Source: Brumimicrobium sp964346075 (GTDB taxonomy: Bacteria; Bacteroidota; Bacteroidia; Flavobacteriales_D; Crocinitomicaceae). From it: 17,421 nucleotides of DNA. The notes beneath the pieces were generated by a model, which was given only the letters and a program-made list of their open reading frames with translations, was not told the origin of the DNA and did not search any database. The position numbers were made by a program, and so were the translations under genes. The DNA lies in contig CAYFTH010000062.1 of assembly GCA_964346075.1 (NCBI GenBank), positions 1 to 17,421 of the forward strand, in the 5' to 3' direction. Positions 1 to 7,639 of the stretch are shown here, in pieces; positions within the stretch are counted from its first letter, which is position 1, and each line of letters opens with the position of its first letter.

Positions 1-215
1 TTGTATCAATTATCATTGATAAGTTGGGTGTAGAAGAAGCTGAGGTAACACAAGAAGCGTCTTTCACAAATGATCTGGGAGCAGATTCTCTAGACACCGT
101 AGAATTAATCATGGAATTCGAAAAGGAATTCAATATTGCTATTCCAGACGATCAAGCTGAGAATATTCAAACTGTAGGTCAAGCAGTAGATTACATCGAA
201 GAAAACGCTAAGTAA
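1..215 (+). CDS. acpP: acyl carrier protein, 3' part (5' end cut by window edge)
   Basis: Acyl carrier protein carries the growing fatty-acyl chain as a thioester on a 4'-phosphopantetheine arm during cytosolic type II fatty acid synthesis. The reading frame runs from base 3 with no start before the window edge, so about the first helix is missing. The visible 70 residues hold the family's signature GADSLDTVEL; the DSL serine that takes the phosphopantetheine is encoded at 87-89. The following acidic helix (EFEKEFNIAIPDD) and the C-terminal helix (TVGQAVDYIEENAK) match the usual end of the family. The TTG at 24 is internal and is not a credible start. It lies 49 nt upstream of fabF, the usual acpP-fabF arrangement, and is presumably co-transcribed with it. 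Identity is essentially certain. Confidence 0.95.
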   Translation, partial: VSIIIDKLGVEEAEVTQEASFTNDLGADSLDTVELIMEFEKEFNIAIPDDQAENIQTVGQAVDYIEENAK

Positions 216-264
216 TTAGCCGCACCGAATCAGGTAAATTGTATTTTTAACGGAGCATTATCTC

Positions 265-1518
265 ATGGAACTGAAAAGAGTTGTTGTAACAGGATTAGGC
301 GCACTAACCCCGCTGGGGAGTACCGTCGACACGTATTGGAACGGATTGATTTCAGGTAAAAGTGGTGCTGCACCCATCCAACAGTTTGATGCTTCAAAGT
401 TCAAAACGCAATTTGCCTGTGAATTAAAAGACTTTGATGTCAAAGATCATCTTAACCGAAAAGAAGCAAGAAAATTAGATCAATTTTCACAATACGCCAT
501 GGTTTCCGCAAGTGAAGCCATGGCTGATTCTAATTTAATGGAATCATCACCAGACACCGATCGTATTGGTGTAATTTGGGGTTCGGGTATTGGAGGTTTA
601 AAAACGTTCCAGGATGAATGCGAGAACTTCTTTAAAGGAGATGGGACACCGAAATTCAATCCTTTTTTTATACCTAAAATGATCGCAGATATTGCTGCAG
701 GTCACATCTCTATTAAATATGGATTACGCGGCCCCAATTACGTAACGGTGTCAGCATGTGCATCTTCTACTAATGCGATCATCGATGCTTTCAACCTTAT
801 CCGTTTAGGTAAAGCCGACGCCATCGTTACAGGAGGTTCTGAAGCGGCAGTAAACGAAATGGGCGTAGGCGGTTTTAATGGATTAAGAGCACTTTCTACA
901 CGAAACGACGATCCCTTGATAGCATCGCGTCCATTTGATAAAGACCGCGATGGTTTTGTGCTCGGAGAGGGAGCAGGTGCTCTAGTTGTAGAAGATTATG
1001 AGCATGCTAAAAAGCGTGGTGCCACAATTTATGCAGAAATTGCAGGTGGAGGAATGTCGAGTGATGCATACCACATGACAGCCCCACACCCTGAAGGAAT
1101 CGGCGCCCGCAATGTTATGAAAGAAGCGTTGAAAGATGCAGAACTCAACTCAGATACGGTTGATTATGTGAATGTTCATGGTACTTCTACTCCGCTCGGT
1201 GATGTAGCAGAGGTTAAAGCTATCCAGCAAGTATTTAATGACCACGCATACAAACTCAATATTTCTTCAACAAAGTCTATGACTGGCCACTTACTCGGTG
1301 CAGCTGGCGCGATTGAAGCCATTGCTTGCATCTTATCAGTTAAAAACAACATAGTTCCCCCCACCATCAATCATTTCACAAATGATCCCGACATTGATGA
1401 TCGTTTAAACTTCACCTTTAATGAGGCTCAGGAAAGAAATGTTGATGTAGCCTTGTCAAACACCTTTGGTTTCGGTGGACACAACACATCGGCAATATTT
1501 AAAAAATTAATAGATTAG
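265..1518 (+). CDS. fabF: 3-oxoacyl-[acyl-carrier-protein] synthase II
   Basis: Beta-ketoacyl-ACP synthase II (KAS II) condenses malonyl-ACP with acyl-ACP in the elongation step of fatty acid synthesis; it acts as a cytosolic homodimer. The 417-residue product has the usual length and the full thiolase-fold active site: nucleophile Cys165 in VSACASST, His305 in NVHGTSTPLGD, Lys337 in STKSMTGH and His342 in TGHLLGAAGA, followed by the C-terminal NTFGFGGHN loop. The N-terminus (KRVVVTGLGALTPLG) begins at the expected place. A GGAG lies 9 nt before the ATG, which is a better ribosome site than most genes here have. It follows acpP by 49 nt and ends 4 nt before the rnc start, so the three genes are very probably one transcript. 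FabF rather than FabB is chosen from the acpP linkage and overall pattern. Confidence 0.97.
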   Translation: MELKRVVVTGLGALTPLGSTVDTYWNGLISGKSGAAPIQQFDASKFKTQFACELKDFDVKDHLNRKEARKLDQFSQYAMVSASEAMADSNLMESSPDTDRIGVIWGSGIGGLKTFQDECENFFKGDGTPKFNPFFIPKMIADIAAGHISIKYGLRGPNYVTVSACASSTNAIIDAFNLIRLGKADAIVTGGSEAAVNEMGVGGFNGLRALSTRNDDPLIASRPFDKDRDGFVLGEGAGALVVEDYEHAKKRGATIYAEIAGGGMSSDAYHMTAPHPEGIGARNVMKEALKDAELNSDTVDYVNVHGTSTPLGDVAEVKAIQQVFNDHAYKLNISSTKSMTGHLLGAAGAIEAIACILSVKNNIVPPTINHFTNDPDIDDRLNFTFNEAQERNVDVALSNTFGFGGHNTSAIFKKLID

Positions 1519-1522
1519 CGTT

Positions 1523-2248
1523 TTGAAACGATGGTTCTTATTTCGATCTCGAACAAAGAGTGAGGAAGAACTAAGAATAATTCGTTTCATCATCAAACGA
1601 TTTGGTCACCGCCCCAAAGACATTCAACTCTTTCAGCGGGCTTTAACTCACAAGTCTATTTCAAACACTTCAGATGAACTCGTTTCTAATGAACGACTTG
1701 AGTTTTTGGGCGACACCGTATTAGACGCTGTTATTGCCGATTACCTGTACCATAAATTTCCTGAAGAAGATGAAGGATACCTGACTAAAATCAAAGCCAA
1801 AATCGTGAGTAGAAAATCATTGGCAGGAATTGGCCAATCTATGGAAATCGCTCAGCATATACGATATCAAAAAGGCAGAAGTATTCGACTTTCAACACTG
1901 GAAGGAAATGCACTTGAAGCGCTAATTGGAGCGATTTATCTCGATGCAGATTTCGAAACAGCCCACAAAAGCATTCATCACTATATGCTTCGTTTTCACG
2001 TTGATCTGACACAATTATTAGAAAAGGAAATTGACTTCAAAAGTAAATTATACATTTGGACACAAAAAAATCACATCGACATTGAATTCAAAACAATTAA
2101 AGAAGATTTCGTAAAAGGTGTCTGGCAGTACGAAGTTGAAATTTATATCAACAACACTGCCTATGGAAAAGGTGAAGGCTCTTCTAAAAAGGCAGCAGAA
2201 CAAATGGCTGCCAAAGAAACGCTAAGTCTTATCGGTGAAATAGAATAG
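1523..2248 (+). CDS. rnc: ribonuclease III
   Basis: RNase III is the double-strand-specific endonuclease that processes rRNA precursors and structured mRNAs. The 241-residue protein has the RNase III domain first (about 20-160) with signature NERLEFLGD at 56-64, supplying Glu60 and Asp64 (E. coli Glu41 and Asp45), DEGYL with Glu84 (E. coli Glu65), and LEALIGAIYLD with Glu132 (E. coli Glu117). A dsRNA-binding domain follows (about 171-240), ending in the GKGEGSSKKAAEQMAAKETL motif. The position matching E. coli metal-ligand Asp114 is Asn129; I believe this is common in Bacteroidetes but cannot check it here. The start is TTG at 1523: an in-frame TAG sits at 1511-1513 and no ATG or GTG occurs before the conserved domain. 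It begins 4 nt after fabF, implying translational coupling. Confidence 0.95.
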   Translation: MKRWFLFRSRTKSEEELRIIRFIIKRFGHRPKDIQLFQRALTHKSISNTSDELVSNERLEFLGDTVLDAVIADYLYHKFPEEDEGYLTKIKAKIVSRKSLAGIGQSMEIAQHIRYQKGRSIRLSTLEGNALEALIGAIYLDADFETAHKSIHHYMLRFHVDLTQLLEKEIDFKSKLYIWTQKNHIDIEFKTIKEDFVKGVWQYEVEIYINNTAYGKGEGSSKKAAEQMAAKETLSLIGEIE

Positions 2249-2262
2249 GTTTTAACCTTTCT

Positions 2263-2293
2263 GTTGGTTTTCAAAATAATATCACTATATTTG
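2263..2293 (+). promoter_or_regulatory. Bacteroidetes-type promoter for rimP-nusA-infB
   Basis: A TTG at 2264-2266 (gTTG from 2263) is followed by a 19-nt spacer and TATATTTG at 2286-2293. This is an exact match to the -33/-7 consensus (TTG, about 19 nt, TAnnTTTG) used by the Bacteroidetes primary sigma factor. It lies just after rnc and about 60 nt before the rimP ATG, so transcription should start near 2298-2300. It is the best promoter match in the window. Confidence 0.8.
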
Positions 2294-2321
2294 CACTGTT
2301 TTCAAAGAATTTGAATGGAGC

Positions 2322-2347
2322 GAGGGGACATTAAGTCCCCTCTTTTT
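2322..2347 (+). terminator. terminator-like hairpin in the rimP leader (candidate attenuator)
   Basis: GAGGGGAC at 2322-2329 pairs perfectly with GTCCCCTC at 2335-2342 around a 5-nt loop (ATTAA), and is followed at once by five T residues (2343-2347). This has the form of an intrinsic terminator, yet it lies between the promoter and the rimP start codon at 2355, only 7 nt from the T-tract. A first hairpin, TTCAAA/TTTGAA with a GAA loop, occupies 2301-2315 at the very start of the predicted transcript. Because the operon encodes NusA, which modulates pausing and termination, the arrangement suggests attenuation by operon products. That is inference; the hairpin itself is plain in the sequence. 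It could instead affect rimP translation or RNA stability. Confidence 0.65.
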
Positions 2348-2354
2348 GTAGAAA

Positions 2355-2843
2355 ATGATAAAGAAGGATAAAATATTAAACCTGGCACAGGAGCGCATCG
2401 ACGAACTTGACAAGGGATTGTTTATTGTCGAACTTAAGATTTCTACTACCAATGTTATTCAACTGGAAATTGATGCTCTGGAAGGACAAGTTGCAATAGA
2501 AGACTGTGTTTCTATTTCTCGTAATATAGAGCATAATTTAGACCGGGAAGAACAAGACTTTGAATTGCAAGTCTCTTCAGCAGGTTTGGATCAACCTTTT
2601 CGAGTAAAAGAGCAGTATATTAAAAACTGTGGTGAAGAGGTAAAAGTTAAATTAAAAGAACAGGGTAAGATACAAGGCGTTCTTACGCGTGCAGATGATG
2701 AAGGTATTCACGTTCAATCAACCACGAAAGAACGCTTGGAAGGCAGAAAGAAAAAAGTAACTGTGGAGCACGAACATGTGATCAGTTATGAAGATATAAA
2801 AGAAACGAAAATTGTTATTTCATTTAAAAAAAGGAAATCATGA
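2355..2843 (+). CDS. rimP: ribosome maturation factor RimP
   Basis: RimP binds the pre-30S particle and assists assembly of the 16S central pseudoknot and S12 region. The 162-residue product has the usual length and two-domain form: an N-terminal alpha/beta domain with the family's LEIDALEGQVAIEDCVSISR-like segment (about 37-56) and FELQVSSAGLDQPF (about 69-82), which matches the conserved 'E.SSPG.DRPL' element, then a C-terminal SH3-like domain (about 90-155) ending in basic residues. The start ATG at 2355 follows the leader hairpin closely, with no strong ribosome site. The stop codon overlaps the nusA start (ATGA at 2840-2843), so translation of the two is coupled. Operon position directly before nusA and infB confirms identity. 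Confidence 0.93.
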   Translation: MIKKDKILNLAQERIDELDKGLFIVELKISTTNVIQLEIDALEGQVAIEDCVSISRNIEHNLDREEQDFELQVSSAGLDQPFRVKEQYIKNCGEEVKVKLKEQGKIQGVLTRADDEGIHVQSTTKERLEGRKKKVTVEHEHVISYEDIKETKIVISFKKRKS

Positions 2844-4075
2844 ATAGCCTTAATTTGATAGAATCATTTACGGAATTCAAAGAATTCAAAAGCATTGATC
2901 GACAAACGATGATGCGCGTACTGGAAGACGTTTTTCGTTCCATATTAAAGAAGAAATATGGAACAGATGAACACTGTGACGTCATCATTAATATTGATAA
3001 AGGCGATTTTGAAATTTGGGTAAATAAAGAAATCGTACCCGACGGTGAAGTCGAAGACGAAAATACGGAGATTGCATATTCTGAAGCCATCAAAATCGAA
3101 CCAGATTTTGAGGTTGGCGAAGAAGTATCAGAGGAAATTAAATTTGAAGATTTTGGACGACGCAACATACTCTCTTTGCGCCAAAACCTCATTTCTCGAA
3201 TTCTCGATTTAGAAAAAGATCAACTTTACAAGTTGTATAAAGATCGCATCGGAGACATCATTACAGGGGAAGTTTACCAGGTTTGGAAAAAAGAAATCTT
3301 AATTTTAGACGACGAAGGCAATGAACTCATTCTACCTAAATCTGAACAAATTCCTTCAGATTATTTCAAAAAAGGAGAGCCTGTTCGTGCGGTTGTTGCC
3401 AAGGTTGATATGCGTAACAGTACTCCTGTCATTATTCTATCCCGAACAGCTCCTGAATTTTTGGAGCGCCTGTTCGAACTGGAAGTTCCAGAAGTTTTTG
3501 ACGGACTGATCACCATTAAAAAAATTGTCCGTGTTCCCGGCGAACGGGCGAAAGTAGCTGTTGAATCTTATGATGATCGAATTGATCCCGTTGGTGCCTG
3601 TGTAGGTATGAAAGGTTCGCGAATACACGGAATTGTACGCGAATTACGCAATGAAAATATCGACGTCATCAACTATACACACAACATGCAGCTCTACATT
3701 CAACGATCCTTATCTCCTGCTAAAATTAGCTCTGTTGAACTCGTTGAAGAGGAAGATCGTGCTAATGTTTACCTCAAACCTGATCAGGTTTCGCTTGCAA
3801 TCGGTAAAGGAGGGTATAATATCAAGTTGGCAGGACGTCTGACAGGATTTGAACTTGATGTATATCGCGAAGGAGCAATTGATGTAGAAGATGTTGATTT
3901 GGAAGAATTTGCTGATGAAATCGATAGTTGGATACTCGATGAATTAAAAGCAATTGGTTGTGATACAGCCAAGTCAGTTCTTGAAATTGAAGTTGCTGAC
4001 CTCATTCGTCGTACAGATTTAGAAGAAGAAACGATCTTAGAGGTATTTAAGATTTTAGAGTCAGAGTTTGAATAG
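2840..4075 (+). CDS. nusA: transcription termination/antitermination protein NusA
   Basis: NusA binds RNA polymerase near the RNA exit channel and modulates pausing, intrinsic termination and antitermination. The 411-residue protein shows, in order, the N-terminal RNAP-binding domain (about 1-130), an S1 domain (about 138-203), KH1 with IDPVGACVGMKGSRI and its GMKG loop at 256-259, and KH2 with AIGKGGYNIKLA and its GKGG loop at 322-325. The C-terminal tail (about 355-411) is acidic and ends in a short helix-hairpin-helix-like segment. It is shorter than the 495-residue E. coli protein and lacks the pair of acidic repeats found there, as is usual outside Proteobacteria. AAGGAAA at 2831-2837 lies before the ATG, which overlaps the rimP stop. 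infB follows after 69 nt. Confidence 0.96.
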   Translation: MNSLNLIESFTEFKEFKSIDRQTMMRVLEDVFRSILKKKYGTDEHCDVIINIDKGDFEIWVNKEIVPDGEVEDENTEIAYSEAIKIEPDFEVGEEVSEEIKFEDFGRRNILSLRQNLISRILDLEKDQLYKLYKDRIGDIITGEVYQVWKKEILILDDEGNELILPKSEQIPSDYFKKGEPVRAVVAKVDMRNSTPVIILSRTAPEFLERLFELEVPEVFDGLITIKKIVRVPGERAKVAVESYDDRIDPVGACVGMKGSRIHGIVRELRNENIDVINYTHNMQLYIQRSLSPAKISSVELVEEEDRANVYLKPDQVSLAIGKGGYNIKLAGRLTGFELDVYREGAIDVEDVDLEEFADEIDSWILDELKAIGCDTAKSVLEIEVADLIRRTDLEEETILEVFKILESEFE

Positions 4076-4144
4076 ATAGATAACAAACCTTAACTTAGAC
4101 GACTTAATTAGAAATAACAGGATTTAATACAGAGGACGTAATAT

Positions 4145-6982
4145 ATGGCCGGTAAAGTAAAAAGATTAAGCAAAGTAGCTCGAGAATTAAACGTGGGAAT
4201 TACCACGTTAGTGGAGTTCTTAGGCTCACAAGGTATTGAAATTGAATCCAGTCCAAATACAAAGTTGGAACCGGAGCATTATGATATACTGAGTGAGGAA
4301 TTTGCAGATGATCAATCTTTAAAAGAAGAAGCTAAACGGAAAGCATTGAAAAGAGAGCGACGGGAAACAGTATCTCTCAAGAATCAAGACAAACCTGAGG
4401 AACAGGAAGAAGAGGCTGTGGAAACTGAGCCTGCTGAACCTGCTGAGGTGTCAAAGGACGACAGTGCGTCAGAAAAACCGGCTGAATCACCAGATAAACC
4501 TGATGAAACAGTTGAAGCTGCTGCTGAGGAGCAAGAAGAATCCACGAAAGATACTTCTTCGGAGGATCAGGTAGAAGATGGCTCGCCAGAAGTTGAAAAA
4601 GACGAATCTAAAACACTTGAAGAGGGCGATATGAAGTTGTCTGTGGTGGGTAAAATCGATTTGTCCAGCATGAACATGAAGACCCGTCCTGATAAAAAGA
4701 AGAAATCAGAGAAAAAAGATCAGGATAAGCCAAAGCAAGAAGCTTCTGAAACTGATTCGGAGAAGAAAGATGCTCCCCAAAAAGAGCAAGATAGTTCGTC
4801 CAAAAAAGAGTCAACGGATAAAGACAAGCCCGCAGCTAAAAAAGAGGAGAAGAAAGAAAAAAAGGAGAACGAAAAATTCAGTGCCGAGCGCCAAAAATTA
4901 TCAGGACCTACTGTAGTTGGTAAAATAGATCTACCAGAATCCTCGAGTAAAAAGAGTAGAAGTAGAGGAGGAGATAATAAGCGGAAACGCAAACGTATCA
5001 AAAAAGTTGATGTTAATAAACAAAGTAAAAAAGGCGGTGGTAAAGGACGTGGTAAAAAGAAAACAGAACCACGTAAGGAAATTACTGAAAAAGACATAGA
5101 AAAAGAAATTAAGGATACGTTGGCTCGTCTTTCTGGTGGTGGAAAATCCAAAGGAGCTAAAAATAGACGTGCAAAACGTGATACTGCAGCCGAACGCCGC
5201 GAAAAAGAAATACAGCAAGAACAAAAAGAACAATCCATTCTCAAGCTTACCGAATTCGTGACAGTTTCGGAATTGGCTTCTATGATGAATGTTCAATCAA
5301 CAGAAGTGATTTCTGCGTGTATGTCACTCGGTATTTTCGCTTCGATTAATCAGCGATTGGACGCTGAAACCATCCAGATTGTTGCAGAAGAATTTGGTTA
5401 TGAAGTGGAGTTCGTATCAGCCGATGTTCAGGATTCAATACCTGTTGAGGAAGATGCACCAGAAGATCTGGAATCACGTCCTCCGATTATTACGGTAATG
5501 GGTCACGTCGATCACGGTAAAACTTCATTGTTGGACTACATTCGAAGCGCCAACATTGTCGAAGGAGAAGCTGGAGGAATTACACAGCACATCGGTGCCT
5601 ACTCCGTAAAGCGCGAGGATGGTAAGAAGTTAACGTTCCTGGATACGCCCGGACACGAAGCCTTTACGGCCATGCGTGCACGTGGTGCTCAACTCACAGA
5701 CGTTGCGATAATTATTGTGGCAGCTGATGACGATGTCATGCCACAAACTAAAGAGGCCATTTCACATGCTCAGGCAGCAGGTGTACCGATGGTTTTTGCG
5801 ATCAACAAAATTGATAAACCTGGTGCCAACCCAGATCGAATTCGCGAGCAGCTTTCCAACATGAATATTCTCGTAGAGGATTGGGGGGGTAAATATCAGG
5901 CTCAAGAGATCTCAGCTTTAAAAGGTGAACATATCGATGAACTCCTTGAAAAAGTAAATCTCGAAGCTGACTTGTTAGAATTGAAAGCGAATCCAAACAA
6001 GAAAGCAAATGGTACAATTGTAGAATCTTCTCTAGATAAAGGTAAAGGTTATATTACCAATATGCTGGTTGAAGAGGGTACGTTGCGCATTGGGGATATT
6101 ATCCTGGCAGGGCGTTATTCAGGTAGAGTACGCGCGATGCACAATGAAAAAGGAAAGCAAGTTGAAGAAGCTGATCCAGCGTCGCCCGTTTCCATTTTGG
6201 GAATTAACGGTGCACCGAGTGCAGGTGACAAATTCTATGTAATGGATGATGAGCGCGAGGCACGGAATATTGCTACGAGAAGAGAACAATTATATCGCGA
6301 ACAGGGACTTCGTACACAGAAACATATCACACTCGATGAAATTGGTCGTCGATTGGCAATAGGAGACTTTAAAGAGTTAAATATTATTGTTAAAGGTGAT
6401 GTTGACGGGTCGATAGAAGCACTAACGGATGCCCTTCTAAAATTATCAACAGAAGAAATTCAGGTTAATCTGGTACACAAAGCAGTAGGTGCTATTACCG
6501 AAGCAGACGTCAACCTGGCTTCTGCTTCAGATGCCATCATTATTGGTTTCCAGGTTAGACCTACGGGAATGGCTCGAAAACTTGCTGAAGAAGAGCAAAT
6601 CGATATCCGATTGTATTCTGTCATTTATAAAGCGATTGATGAATTGAAAGCAGCCATGGAAGGTATGCTTTCACCTGATATCGAAGAGGAAATCGTCGGT
6701 ACAGCGGAAGTTCGCGAGGCTTTCAAAATTTCAAAAGTGGGTACCATTGCCGGTTGTTATGTGACTTCGGGTTACATCAAAAGGAATTCTAAAATTCGCG
6801 TGATTCGGGATGGTATCGTCATCCACGAAGGAGAGCTAGGTTCGCTAAAACGCTTCAAAGACGACGTCAAAGAGGTGAAGAAAAACTACGAATGTGGTTT
6901 AAATGTGGAGCGATTCAACGATATTAAAGAAGGTGATGTGATTGAAGCTTACGAGGAAAAAGAAGTAGCTCGAAAATTATAA
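4145..6982 (+). CDS. infB: translation initiation factor IF-2
   Basis: IF-2 is the GTPase that brings initiator fMet-tRNA to the 30S subunit and promotes subunit joining. The 945-residue protein starts with an IF2_N helical domain (about 1-55, KVKRLSKVARELNVG), then a long Lys/Glu-rich disordered linker (about 56-365), a second N-domain (about 366-425), the G domain, and domains II-IV to the C-terminus. GTPase motifs are GHVDHGKT at 453-460, DTPGH at 500-504 and NKID at 554-557. The linker holds VVGKIDL twice, at 167-173 and 257-263. GAGG at 4132-4135 precedes the ATG. It is last in the rimP-nusA-infB operon and is followed by a strong terminator. The linker also contains a possible internal start and a slippery motif (see findings). 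Confidence 0.97.
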   Translation: MAGKVKRLSKVARELNVGITTLVEFLGSQGIEIESSPNTKLEPEHYDILSEEFADDQSLKEEAKRKALKRERRETVSLKNQDKPEEQEEEAVETEPAEPAEVSKDDSASEKPAESPDKPDETVEAAAEEQEESTKDTSSEDQVEDGSPEVEKDESKTLEEGDMKLSVVGKIDLSSMNMKTRPDKKKKSEKKDQDKPKQEASETDSEKKDAPQKEQDSSSKKESTDKDKPAAKKEEKKEKKENEKFSAERQKLSGPTVVGKIDLPESSSKKSRSRGGDNKRKRKRIKKVDVNKQSKKGGGKGRGKKKTEPRKEITEKDIEKEIKDTLARLSGGGKSKGAKNRRAKRDTAAERREKEIQQEQKEQSILKLTEFVTVSELASMMNVQSTEVISACMSLGIFASINQRLDAETIQIVAEEFGYEVEFVSADVQDSIPVEEDAPEDLESRPPIITVMGHVDHGKTSLLDYIRSANIVEGEAGGITQHIGAYSVKREDGKKLTFLDTPGHEAFTAMRARGAQLTDVAIIIVAADDDVMPQTKEAISHAQAAGVPMVFAINKIDKPGANPDRIREQLSNMNILVEDWGGKYQAQEISALKGEHIDELLEKVNLEADLLELKANPNKKANGTIVESSLDKGKGYITNMLVEEGTLRIGDIILAGRYSGRVRAMHNEKGKQVEEADPASPVSILGINGAPSAGDKFYVMDDEREARNIATRREQLYREQGLRTQKHITLDEIGRRLAIGDFKELNIIVKGDVDGSIEALTDALLKLSTEEIQVNLVHKAVGAITEADVNLASASDAIIIGFQVRPTGMARKLAEEEQIDIRLYSVIYKAIDELKAAMEGMLSPDIEEEIVGTAEVREAFKISKVGTIAGCYVTSGYIKRNSKIRVIRDGIVIHEGELGSLKRFKDDVKEVKKNYECGLNVERFNDIKEGDVIEAYEEKEVARKL

Positions 6983-7003
6983 AAAACGTTATACTTTATA
7001 ACT

Positions 7004-7030
7004 AAAGCTGTCCAGTGGGCAGCTTTTTTT
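7004..7030 (+). terminator. intrinsic terminator after infB
   Basis: AAAGCTGTCC at 7004-7013 pairs with GGGCAGCTTT at 7017-7026 (ten pairs, one of them G-U) around a 3-nt AGT loop, with a run of seven T residues at 7024-7030. It lies 22 nt after the infB stop codon and marks the end of the rimP-nusA-infB operon. Confidence 0.85.
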
Positions 7031-7041
7031 GTTTTCTTTTG

Positions 7042-7049
7042 TATCTTTC
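7042..7049 (+). promoter_or_regulatory. possible -7 promoter element for the lipoprotein/TPR pair
   Basis: TATCTTTC differs from the Bacteroidetes TAnnTTTG element only at its last base. It sits 12 nt after the infB terminator and 23 nt before the next ATG, where a promoter is needed. No TTG is found at the matching -33 distance, because that region falls inside the terminator stem, so the call is tentative. Confidence 0.4.
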
Positions 7050-7072
7050 GAAGTACAACAAACATCCATATT

Positions 7073-7639
7073 ATGAAGTTCATATTCACGCCATATTTAA
7101 TTGCATTTATAGCGCTCACCGCTCTTGGTATAAGCGGATGTCAAGATCAACATAAGAAGCAACATGTAGCATCATTAAATCAAATGCAGTCTACGTTGGA
7201 CAGTATATCAAGCCTCGTTAACGACACGAACCGCAGAAACACGCACACTATTGATATGGCCGTTCGAAACACGATCATTCAAGTAAAAAATAATTATCTA
7301 CCAGACACCATCAATTATGAAGTTGCTGAACGCATGAATGATTACAAGGAGATACGTAAAGCGCTTTCGTCAAACTCTGGAAATTATGCAAAAGTGAAAC
7401 AAGCTATTCCTGAAGTTCAGCAAAAAATAGAGGACCTTAAACAGGATATTCAAAATGGGGTCGGAAACCGTGATAAATACGAGGAATATATTCAATTCGA
7501 ACGACAGAAAATTCAAGATATCAAAGATATATTCTCGTATTACCAGAAAACGAACAAGAAGTTTATTGATCGGTTTGACTCGCTGCATCCGATTGTTTCT
7601 GAATTTGCAGATAGTTTAACACAACTCAACAATGAGTAA
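7073..7639 (+). CDS. small coiled-coil lipoprotein of unknown function
   Basis: I do not recognise a named family. The 188-residue product begins with a lipoprotein signal peptide: a short basic start, a hydrophobic stretch (about 4-20) and a lipobox ISGC with the lipidated Cys at residue 23, followed by Gln-Asp. The mature part is almost wholly helical and charged, with heptad-like stretches around 27-60 and 100-155 (PEVQQKIEDLKQDIQNGV, FERQKIQDIKDIFSYYQ), so it probably forms a coiled coil anchored in the outer membrane or facing the periplasm. It has no cysteines beyond the lipobox and no catalytic motif that I can see. Its last 8 nt overlap the start of the TPR gene (ATGAGTAA at 7632-7639), which argues that the two products are made together and may act together. 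Confidence 0.8.
   Translation: MKFIFTPYLIAFIALTALGISGCQDQHKKQHVASLNQMQSTLDSISSLVNDTNRRNTHTIDMAVRNTIIQVKNNYLPDTINYEVAERMNDYKEIRKALSSNSGNYAKVKQAIPEVQQKIEDLKQDIQNGVGNRDKYEEYIQFERQKIQDIKDIFSYYQKTNKKFIDRFDSLHPIVSEFADSLTQLNNE

Noticed and set aside
2247..2258. AGGTTTTAACCT after rnc as a possible terminator
   Set aside because: The stem is only 4-5 bp with a very tight loop and no T-tract; transcription from acpP-fabF-rnc may run on into rimP.
4720..5244. 174-residue open frame on the - strand, inside infB
   Set aside because: It is antisense to the Lys/Glu-rich IF-2 linker, and its Ser/Phe/Leu-rich composition is simply the complement of that linker. The overlapping frame at 4931-5296 has the same cause.
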